DNA of 64,000 nucleotides from Fulvivirga ligni (GTDB taxonomy: Bacteria > Bacteroidota > Bacteroidia > Cytophagales > Cyclobacteriaceae): the NCBI RefSeq assembly GCF_021389935.1, contig NZ_CP089979.1, positions 5,914,501-5,978,500 of the forward strand, in the 5' to 3' direction. Positions 45,980 through 53,289 of the stretch are shown here, one piece after another. The notes under the pieces are model-generated. The model was given only the letters and a program-made list of their open reading frames with translations, searched no databases and was not told where the DNA came from. Position 1 is the stretch's first letter, and every line of letters starts with the position of its first letter. The position numbers and the translations under genes are program-made.

Positions 45980-47290
45980 TCAATTAAGAATTCTAATTCC
46001 CGTTTTAAAAACTAACGGCGATTTATATGGGCTGTTTAAAGTGTCATGGATCACATTAAACATCACCAATGTCTGCATCTCCAGCCATTTGCTCACTTTG
46101 AATTTTCTACCAACACCTACTAAAAGTGTTTGCTTCCAGCTTCTATCCGGTTGCTCTGGGGTGCCGGTGGTAGTCCGGATCATTTCACCTTCCAGCTGTA
46201 CGAAAAAGTTTCTGAACACCATGTGGTTGCCAAATAAGCTATAACCATAGGTTTCATCATCCTCCTGTCTTATTCCCGATTTACTGGCGCCAAATGTGGC
46301 CCTGTAAGTACCTGTAACGCCTATTTCCGATTGTTTATTGATCTTATACGCCACCACGGGAGCCAGATCCACCACTACAGGGTTGGTCTGGCTAATGTTG
46401 AAGTTGCCTCCAATAGAAAGACGCTCCCAGAAAGATTTATCTTCCAAAGAATTTCTTTTCTTGGCTGTGCTGAGATCATTACTATTTGGCACATAGCTGT
46501 ACTTCTGCTTTAGCGTACTCATCTTTGATTGTGCCTGCTGAATTTTATCTGAATGTTGGGTGATAAATTCTCTCGCTTGAGAAGTCATCTTTTGCTTAAG
46601 CTCCTGCCGGGCTTCCATCTGTTGCAGCTTCTCCTGAGTTTGCTCCCATTCATCTTTATATTCCGTGAGATTTCCTAGCTCTGAGTCTTCCATGCCTCCC
46701 AATTCCTCAAACTCTTTTCTGTTCTTGAGTTCATTTTCAGCTCTTTTTTCCAGCTCCTTTTGTGCGCTTTCCATGGTCAATGAATCCACTGGCATATCAG
46801 GAATTTCCGTGCCAAGTTCGTCATCGAGCCGTTTCTTCCCTTCTGATTTCACAGTAGACTTTACACTGGCAGAATCCAGGCCATTTAAACTTACGCCCGT
46901 TTCCTCCTGCAGCTCATTGCGCCCCATTTCCTTAGCCTGGTTTACTATGGTAGAATCAGTAACTACGGGTATATCTACATAATTATTGAGGGAATCTTCA
47001 GCCGCACTTTTTACCTTATTTTCAGTCTGCTCTACCAAGGTGCTGTCCAGCGGTGACATGGTGGTGCCTAAACTATCTTCAAGCGCTTGCTTACTCTCAT
47101 TTTTTAGCTTGCGCTTATATTCCTTTTCCTTCTGCTTTACCTCTTTACGAAGAAACTTTTTCTGTAACTTGCTTCTCTTGGCCGGATCTTTAATCTGCTC
47201 CAACTGCTGCTTTTGAGCCTCCGTGCGCTCCTGTGCAAAAACCACGGCACATGTCAATACCATAAAAAGAAAAACAAGTAAATAGCGCAT
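45980..47290 (-). CDS. Secreted coiled-coil protein with C-terminal outer-membrane-type domain
   Basis: The start is the ATG giving the signal peptide MRYLLVFLFMVLTCAVVFAQ. Upstream in-frame codons would spoil it. The 436-residue protein has a very charged N-terminal half (about 20-270, Lys/Glu/Gln-rich with repeats such as DSLTMESAQKELEKRAENEL) predicted as coiled coil. The C-terminal part of about 140 residues reads as beta strands of an outer-membrane barrel (WERLSIGGNFNISQTNPVVV, YSLFGNHMVFRNFFVQLEGE, FKVSKWLEMQTLVMFNVI). Family unknown. It is the first full gene inside the tRNA-bounded region and is transcribed toward the boundary. Confidence 0.78.
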   Translation of the reverse strand: MRYLLVFLFMVLTCAVVFAQERTEAQKQQLEQIKDPAKRSKLQKKFLRKEVKQKEKEYKRKLKNESKQALEDSLGTTMSPLDSTLVEQTENKVKSAAEDSLNNYVDIPVVTDSTIVNQAKEMGRNELQEETGVSLNGLDSASVKSTVKSEGKKRLDDELGTEIPDMPVDSLTMESAQKELEKRAENELKNRKEFEELGGMEDSELGNLTEYKDEWEQTQEKLQQMEARQELKQKMTSQAREFITQHSDKIQQAQSKMSTLKQKYSYVPNSNDLSTAKKRNSLEDKSFWERLSIGGNFNISQTNPVVVDLAPVVAYKINKQSEIGVTGTYRATFGASKSGIRQEDDETYGYSLFGNHMVFRNFFVQLEGEMIRTTTGTPEQPDRSWKQTLLVGVGRKFKVSKWLEMQTLVMFNVIHDTLNSPYKSPLVFKTGIRILN

Positions 47291-47529
47291 GGATGCAAAT
47301 ATGATTAATCTACAAATTAATAAAATCTTGAGGGGAAACAAAAGGTAATTGAGGAGGAATGTTTGGGTAGTGATGGGGTGTTTTTTGATATAGATATAAA
47401 TAATTAAAATGTGGACTTAAATGGTGAAGATTTGATCTTCAATACCATTTCAATGGCGATGGCTATCATGGTAAAATTCATGGTCATAGACTACAATCAA
47501 CTTAGAAGATTAGCGGTTTTAATTTAAAA

Positions 47530-47643
47530 CCGTCATGCCGGAATTCTGAAGCGCAGCGAAAGAATATCCGGCATCTTACCGTCGGGAAGCAATGGTCATC
47601 AGCAAGATTCCGACTCTCCGCTGCGCTACGGCTGGAGTGACGG
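47530..47643. repeat. CCGTCA...TGACGG-bounded palindromic repeat (MITE/REP-like)
   Basis: A 114-base block with outer ends CCGTCATGCCGG and GGCTGGAGTGACGG. Inside are the paired phrases GCGCAGCG and CGCTGCGC, and CCGGCATC echoing ATGCCGG. The block folds back on itself and is richer in GC than the flanks. This type of non-coding dispersed repeat is common between genes in Bacteroidota. It contains no gene. Confidence 0.6.
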
Positions 47644-47749
47644 AAAGGGGTAAAGACTGCGAAAAATCTTGTTGGAACATTCTCCTATTTTCAGGACAAG
47701 ACAACAAGTAGTAGCACGCGTTACGCTATCGCTAAACGCGCGCTAGCGG

Positions 47750-47914
47750 AAGTCAGAACTGGTCAAGCATACCAATTTCTATAGTATTCTTCAAGCCAAG
47801 AATGACCTGTTCGAATTCATAGAAATATGGTATAATAGAAAAAGAAAACATTCACACTTAGGATATAAAACGCCTGAACAATTTAATAATCATAACTATT
47901 CAAAATGTGCTTAA
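47750..47914 (+). pseudogene. IS3-family transposase C-terminal remnant
   Basis: Only the last ~54 codons of an IS3 OrfB remain: ELVKHTNFYSILQAKNDLFE, then IEIWYNRKRKHSHLGYKTPE. This is the conserved end of the DDE transposase, including the 'WYN.KR.H..LGY.TP' motif. The catalytic core is missing. After the stop, TGTCCAGTTTTTTGTTGCAA resembles an IS terminal repeat. Upstream of the fragment is a GC-rich imperfect palindrome (47713-47745) rather than transposase sequence, so the element was cut off there. Confidence 0.8.
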
Positions 47915-47979
47915 CTTATTGTCCAGTTTTTTGTTGCAAATCCACTACCGTGGACACCAACTACAAGCTGACATCAACA

Positions 47980-48354
47980 CTAGTCATTGGTATCATCTTC
48001 AGACTGCTTACAAACATTCTCATCAAACCAGGTAATCCAAGCTTCAATATCCTTTAGCATTTTATCTTTACTAGAATACACAGGTATTTCATAACTATTT
48101 ATATTACCTTTTATTTCAGTCAAGTTTTCTAAATACTTAACCGACTTTGTCACTTTATAAAATGAAATATCATACCCATCTTGAAATAATTGAATCATTA
48201 TGATGGCATCTTGAAATTTTTCACATTGCTCAACATCACATTGCTCATCCATAGGATCACAATACACAAGTTTTAATCTATCAGGTTTACAGCCTAGCAT
48301 TAAGTTTAAGGAGAAGAACAAAATCAAAAAGCTTGCCTTAGTATATTTTCTCAT
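47980..48354 (-). CDS. Lipoprotein, probable immunity protein of the orphan toxin cassette
   Basis: The start is the ATG one base after the toxin-tip stop, giving MRKYTKASFLILFFSLNLML and lipobox LMLGC (Cys about 22). The mature 103 residues contain the pattern YLENLTEIKGN ... KDIEAWITWFDENVC. The lipoprotein behind the main toxin has FLQTLTEYKDN ... KDLQVWSSWFVNKG...C, so the two are related. A lipoprotein in this position behind each tip domain is best explained as immunity protecting the periplasm (inference; no known family recognised). The start is tightly coupled to the upstream tip frame. The IS3 relic lies just after its stop. Confidence 0.75.
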   Translation of the reverse strand: MRKYTKASFLILFFSLNLMLGCKPDRLKLVYCDPMDEQCDVEQCEKFQDAIIMIQLFQDGYDISFYKVTKSVKYLENLTEIKGNINSYEIPVYSSKDKMLKDIEAWITWFDENVCKQSEDDTND

Positions 48355-48355
48355 A

Positions 48356-48868
48356 TTACTTATCTTTTGATTTTCCTGTTGGTCTTCTTTGACCAACAAC
48401 TGATATTACGCCACTTGTATATTTATATATTACAGTAGTAGTAGTCCCATCCTTTTCTCGAAAAACTTGTCGTGCATGACCAGGCCCATGTTTTTTACTA
48501 GTGAAAGTATCCTGCCAACTGCCATCTGCCCACTTTTTACCTAATCGCTTATTACCATTTACAGCCCCTTCAGCCTCAGAAGCAGGTTTATGAGCAGAAT
48601 CTAAATCTCTGCCTTTGGCTTTTTGATGTTGTTCCACCAGCTCATGGATTAGCTTACCCTGTTTAGTTGCTCCCGTAGGTTTACTATAATCAATATCACT
48701 GCCCCCTTCGTTAAACTGATCAATATCAGCAATGTCTATTTGACTCGTAACAAAATTTCCAACTATCACCTCAGATTTACCAAACACAACTTCTGTTTCT
48801 GTGTTATTCTCCTTATCATTTATACCATCACTTAAATGATTGAAGAAGGCTTTTCCTTCATCATTCAA
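48356..48868 (-). CDS. Orphan Rhs-type toxin tip domain
   Basis: The longest open piece (170 codons, TTG as first codon; no good ATG) of a second tip domain. It is related to the C-terminus of the large Rhs protein: IDIADIDQF versus IDMADIEQW, GKLIHELVEQHQ versus GKMIHEIWEQYK, then a shared His/Glu segment and strand-rich end (VFREKDG / YRLKNG). The residues just before the TTG also align (GGDISKL versus GGDPSKL), so the domain really begins further right, in another frame. It has no signal peptide or Rhs core. It looks like a spare tip that could be swapped into the shell gene by recombination. The enzymatic activity is unknown. Confidence 0.75.
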   Translation of the reverse strand: MNDEGKAFFNHLSDGINDKENNTETEVVFGKSEVIVGNFVTSQIDIADIDQFNEGGSDIDYSKPTGATKQGKLIHELVEQHQKAKGRDLDSAHKPASEAEGAVNGNKRLGKKWADGSWQDTFTSKKHGPGHARQVFREKDGTTTTVIYKYTSGVISVVGQRRPTGKSKDK

Positions 48869-48878
48869 TTTACTTATA

Positions 48879-49025
48879 TCACCGCCTCCTTTTTGTAGCT
48901 ACTAATGATAAGCTTAAGGTTCCCTTTGCTGCGCCTTTAACGTTACTAAACTTGGCTTTAAATTGTCCTTGAAGCCCTTGATCTATTATTTTACGAAGTA
49001 AATTCAATTCTTTTTGCGAGAAATC
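48879..49025 (-). pseudogene. N-terminal part of the orphan toxin tip, out of frame
   Basis: An open frame with no start codon follows the stop of the first lipoprotein directly and in the same frame. It reads KELNLLRKIIDQGLQGQFKA and then KGTLSLSLVATK, aligning with SFARRTLESLDGGNFKLKL and what follows in the large Rhs protein. It would join the next piece if one base were removed from the five-base run at 48890-48894. Lack of a start and fusion to a lipoprotein's stop are typical of orphan tip cassettes. Confidence 0.65.
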
Positions 49026-49445
49026 TTATTTAGTAGAATTAACCATTATTTCAAAGAAATCCTCGGGCCAGGAAGATTTTTCTTCTTCAGTAAGAATTTT
49101 ACTTTGACCAATCATTGTAGTTATTTCTTCACAACTTAACTTTGAGCCCTTATTAACAAACCAACTACTCCAAACTTGCAGATCTTTATAATATGCTGTG
49201 TTATTTGGATAACCAAAAAAATCACCTCTATAAACGTTGTCTTTATATTCAGTTAAAGTTTGTAAAAACCTTAAAGACAAATCAAAATATTCACTTGAAA
49301 TTTTTTCATTACCAGTTCTATATTCATTAACTATAGTAATTAAATTGAAGTATCTAGAATGGAATTCTGAATTACAGCAACTACTATTTTTACTTTCACA
49401 GGATGTCAAAAACAAAACCACACAAATAATTAATTTTAGTTTCAT
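49026..49445 (-). CDS. Lipoprotein, probable immunity protein of the Rhs toxin
   Basis: The start is the ATG eight bases after the Rhs stop (MKLKLIICVVLFLTSC; lipobox FLTSC). An in-frame ATG seven codons upstream would overlap the Rhs gene. Mature protein 124 residues with several cysteines (SSCCNSEF, LSCEEI). The pattern LQTLTEYKDN ... YYKDLQVWSSWF is shared with the second lipoprotein in this locus. Position right behind the toxin tip, small size and pairing with the second cassette argue for immunity. A lipid anchor implies the toxin acts in the periplasm or on the envelope (inference). Confidence 0.78.
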   Translation of the reverse strand: MKLKLIICVVLFLTSCESKNSSCCNSEFHSRYFNLITIVNEYRTGNEKISSEYFDLSLRFLQTLTEYKDNVYRGDFFGYPNNTAYYKDLQVWSSWFVNKGSKLSCEEITTMIGQSKILTEEEKSSWPEDFFEIMVNSTK

Positions 49446-49452
49446 ATGAATA

Positions 49453-52400
49453 TTACTTAATCCCATTTTTTCCTTTATAAGGTACTACAATAATAACTGG
49501 TCGAAGTATAATTTCATACTTAACTACAGAACCATTTTTTAGTCTATATTGTTGTACTACTCCTTTATCACTCCAGTCCATGAGTCTGTCATTGTTATTA
49601 ACTTTATCTTCCCAATATAATGCTGATCCGGTATATGCTTTACCCAATCCATGAGATTTATTATAATACACGTTACTCCCTTCTGGATCTTTATACTTAG
49701 TCATCTTATATTGTTCCCATATCTCATGAATCATTTTTCCTGCGTCTGTAGGCCCATTTTGAGATGAAACCGAATGATTTAAAGCTGGCCATTGTTCAAT
49801 ATCAGCCATATCAATTCTCTTTTGAGCATAATGTCCGGTATGAACATTTGGATCTCCATAACCTACACCTATTTTAACTGACTCATCGGAATCAATTACT
49901 TTTGTTAATCCTTGATAAAATTGAGACCCTCCGGAACTTAGCTTACTTGGATCTCCACCTTCCAGTTGAACATTCATATAATCGTGTCCATTTTTATCTA
50001 CTTCACCTGTAGAAGATAATTTTAACTTAAAATTTCCTCCATCTAATGATTCCAAGGTTCGTCGAGCGAAAGACAAAACAGCGGAAATATTATCAAAGGC
50101 CAAGATCAAACTATCTCCATTATGATCTTTAAACAAAATTGGATTGTTACCCACATAATTATAAGGAGAGATTGGAGCATACTTTTCACTAAATCTATCT
50201 TGTACAAAGAACCTTCCTAATTCAGACTGGTACATTCTAGCCCCGTAGTCATCCCAATTAAGACCTAAATCTGATACGCGTTCTTTCCCATTATAAAGGA
50301 ACTTATTCTTCTTAGCCGTCACCCTCTGATAAGAGTTAAAAGCCAGACCGAAAGGATAGTAATTATCCGTCTGGATAATTGGCATTTCTTCTAAGGTCAG
50401 TTGCATATCATCGAAGTAAGCGTCTAGCTGGGTGTTGCTTTCGTTGCTGACATACACCATGATGGTTCCGGCTGATGGGGCTGTGAACTCGGGCAAGGTA
50501 AGTAGCTCCCATTTATTATTGGCATCTGTTACCTGCTTGTATTTTAGTTCGCTCTCGGTGATGGTGGCTACTCCGTCTTCTGGGATAAACAACATGTTTA
50601 GGAATACCATAGGTACAGTATCGTTTATTGAAAAGCTGTCTGTGCCTAGTAAACCACCGCTGTATCCATAGCCATTATTGATGCTATTGGATGCTTCGTA
50701 GCCTCCGAGTACCGTGTGAGCCGTTAGTAAGTTGTTTAATATTACTCCTATAGCTTCGGGGGTGTTTACCTGGTTACTGGTAATGTTGAGCAGTTTAACA
50801 TTTACGGATACATTCACCTTGTCGCCAGCCCCTACGGTTAGTGGTACCAGTGAACCTGCCCTTGAACTTTCGTTTCCATTAAGCACATAGGTATTCTGGT
50901 AAGTAGTACCGGCATCGGTATGGTCGTAGGCATTGTCGGTATAAATATTATCCGCATCCTCCTCTGACAGCATGTCGGTATCATCCACCTTATCTTCGCC
51001 GCCTACCGTTACCATGGCACCAGTAGTATTCTCATAGAACAGGTTAAACTCATGGGTCTTGGGCTTAGAAGTAAAGGTCAGTCTGGTATTACCCAAATGG
51101 TCTTTTAAATGGTACTGGTACTCCCAACCTCCGTTGGTAGCGTCGGGCACTATTCTGCCTTCTTCGTGTTGGATCAGTTGTAGTTCTGATGATCCAGCAC
51201 CTTGTGTCTCATATATGAACTCACCCATATAGTCGGTGCGCTTGATCAATGCATTATCAGCAGCGTGTACTTCCTGGGCTAGTTTCATACCGGCAGCATC
51301 GTAGATGTAAAGTATATACTGGCCATCTTCCTTTGTTACTTTCTTAGGTAAGTTCAGGTGGTTATAAGTGATCTCTATGATGTCCTTATTCAGGTCTTTG
51401 GTCATGTTACCATTTTGATCATATTCATAGTCATCACCGCTCTTGTTGCCGTCTTTAAAGCCGCCTGAACCAGCTTCATCATCTACTTTGCTGAGCTGAT
51501 TTCCTTTTTGGTAGGTGTAAGTCAGCTGATCGATCACCTTCATTTCTTGCTCAATAGCCTGGCGGTTCAGGTGCTGGATGTTACCATTCAGATCATAGTC
51601 CACCTTCGGCACGCTAAAACCTCCCTGGCCAGATAGTGTAGTCCAGGTATTAGCTACTGAGGTGCCTTGCGCGTAGTTGGCTTCAGTAATCCTGTTCATA
51701 GCATCATACTGGTAGGTGTATAGCTGCTCAGTTTCATCGCCATGGGTTTTCCATTTTATGGCTGAGATGTTGCCGTTGTATTGAGGATTTTGAGATAGCT
51801 CTGTAGTTGGCTCTATATATGGCTCTGGTTCCTGGGGTGTCTCTACCAGCGTAATGACATTTATATAACCAAAACTAGAGCCTGAGGCGGGCGCAAAACT
51901 AAGAGATATTTCTCCATTAGTATCGGACTGTAAATCATTAAACTGAATGGTACTAGTACTATTATTTTGCGCATCAAGGGTCAGCGTTAATCCGTTTATG
52001 GAATAGCTACCTACTCTATCAGCAGCAACCACTCCCCGGGACCCAAAAATTTCTATAGAGTATTTATTAGATGCATTTAAACCCGTAAATTTATACTCAC
52101 CCCCAGTACTGTACGCAAAATAACTATCTGAACAAGCTGAGATTGGATATCCCAAAGTTGCACCATTGTAACCATACACATTGACTCCAGTACCATCTCC
52201 ATACTCGTGATCAGCGGCACTATTTATTACAAAATTAATTCCACTACTCACACCTTGGTCACTAATGAGCCCAGCGATAGCTATACCAGCTTCCTGTTCC
52301 CCACTTACGTTATTCCAGTTTCCAGCGGTGAGAGTATTTGGACTGCCAAGGTCTATTAGGTAAACAGCCTCAACTTCTCCTGGGGCTTGATTAGGATCCG

Positions 52401-53289
52401 CTTCTGTCTGTATAGAAACAAGTGAAGTGGTAGTGGATTCGTTATCATTATTATAAGCTTTGATTCTGTATTCATAACTTGTACTATAACTAAGACCGGC
52501 ATCAGTATAACTGGTAGCCCCAGCCCCAATATCTATGACTGTAAATGAACCTGAGCCCATAACTCTTCGCTCTACAGTAAATCCGGTTTCATTATTTGAA
52601 TTATCATCCCAACTCAGGATAACGGTATTAACTCCTGATAATGAGGCCAATAGATTAGTGGGCGCATTGATTGATACTGATGATTCTATAATTTCTATTA
52701 CATTGATATAACCAAACGTGGAACCAGACTGAGGCGCAAAATCCATCACCAGCTCTCCATTAGAATCTGCTGCCAGATTTTCAAAAATTATTGTATTGGT
52801 AGTATTATTCTGTGCATCTAAGGTGAGGGTCTCGCCTCCCATAATATATTTACCTACTCTACCGCCGGAGCTGGCTGCCCGGGAAGCAAAAATCTTTATG
52901 GAGTATTGTTTATTCAGGGCTAAGCCGGTGAGTTTATAGCTACCGCCACTACTAAATGAAAAGTAACTATCTCTACAGGCTGATGCTGGATACCCAAGAG
53001 CTACACCATTATAACCTTCTGTGTTTACACCGGTTTGGTCTCCATAGGCATGGTCTGCTGCGGATGCCACCACAAAGTTAATTGTACTACTTTGACCGTC
53101 ATCGGTAATCAGGTTACTAATGGTAATATCGTCATCCTGATCTCCTGGAACGTTATTCCAATTACCTACCGTAGGCGTGGAGGTGCTGCCAAGATCGATT
53201 AAGTAAGTATTCTCCGTCTGAGCACTGCTCAAGAAAGGAAGAAATACTAATATTGTTAAAGTCAGGTAGGTTGATGAAAATCTAGTCAT
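49453..53289 (-). CDS. Rhs/YD-repeat polymorphic toxin (C-terminal shell half plus toxin tip)
   Basis: A 1278-residue secreted protein with a signal peptide (LPFLSSAQ). Two tandem malectin/CBM-like beta domains, each starting 'YLIDLGS' (about 27-205 and 310-490), surround a fibronectin type III domain (about 205-295). Then comes the YD-repeat stretch resuming at PQYNGNISAIKW (about 505), the Rhs core (YYPFGLAFNSYQRV, LYNGKERVSDLGLNWDDYGA, SELGRFFVQDRFSEKY, PYNYVGNNPILFKDHNGDS at about 1045), and a tip of about 220 residues unlike the core. The tip has MIHEIWEQYK and RIDMADIEQW. It lies in a three-gene operon, overlapping the previous gene by 8 bases. The lipoprotein after it is the likely immunity factor. 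Toxin activity is inferred from architecture only. Confidence 0.85.
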   Translation of the reverse strand: MTRFSSTYLTLTILVFLPFLSSAQTENTYLIDLGSTSTPTVGNWNNVPGDQDDDITISNLITDDGQSSTINFVVASAADHAYGDQTGVNTEGYNGVALGYPASACRDSYFSFSSGGSYKLTGLALNKQYSIKIFASRAASSGGRVGKYIMGGETLTLDAQNNTTNTIIFENLAADSNGELVMDFAPQSGSTFGYINVIEIIESSVSINAPTNLLASLSGVNTVILSWDDNSNNETGFTVERRVMGSGSFTVIDIGAGATSYTDAGLSYSTSYEYRIKAYNNDNESTTTSLVSIQTEADPNQAPGEVEAVYLIDLGSPNTLTAGNWNNVSGEQEAGIAIAGLISDQGVSSGINFVINSAADHEYGDGTGVNVYGYNGATLGYPISACSDSYFAYSTGGEYKFTGLNASNKYSIEIFGSRGVVAADRVGSYSINGLTLTLDAQNNSTSTIQFNDLQSDTNGEISLSFAPASGSSFGYINVITLVETPQEPEPYIEPTTELSQNPQYNGNISAIKWKTHGDETEQLYTYQYDAMNRITEANYAQGTSVANTWTTLSGQGGFSVPKVDYDLNGNIQHLNRQAIEQEMKVIDQLTYTYQKGNQLSKVDDEAGSGGFKDGNKSGDDYEYDQNGNMTKDLNKDIIEITYNHLNLPKKVTKEDGQYILYIYDAAGMKLAQEVHAADNALIKRTDYMGEFIYETQGAGSSELQLIQHEEGRIVPDATNGGWEYQYHLKDHLGNTRLTFTSKPKTHEFNLFYENTTGAMVTVGGEDKVDDTDMLSEEDADNIYTDNAYDHTDAGTTYQNTYVLNGNESSRAGSLVPLTVGAGDKVNVSVNVKLLNITSNQVNTPEAIGVILNNLLTAHTVLGGYEASNSINNGYGYSGGLLGTDSFSINDTVPMVFLNMLFIPEDGVATITESELKYKQVTDANNKWELLTLPEFTAPSAGTIMVYVSNESNTQLDAYFDDMQLTLEEMPIIQTDNYYPFGLAFNSYQRVTAKKNKFLYNGKERVSDLGLNWDDYGARMYQSELGRFFVQDRFSEKYAPISPYNYVGNNPILFKDHNGDSLILAFDNISAVLSFARRTLESLDGGNFKLKLSSTGEVDKNGHDYMNVQLEGGDPSKLSSGGSQFYQGLTKVIDSDESVKIGVGYGDPNVHTGHYAQKRIDMADIEQWPALNHSVSSQNGPTDAGKMIHEIWEQYKMTKYKDPEGSNVYYNKSHGLGKAYTGSALYWEDKVNNNDRLMDWSDKGVVQQYRLKNGSVVKYEIILRPVIIVVPYKGKNGIK

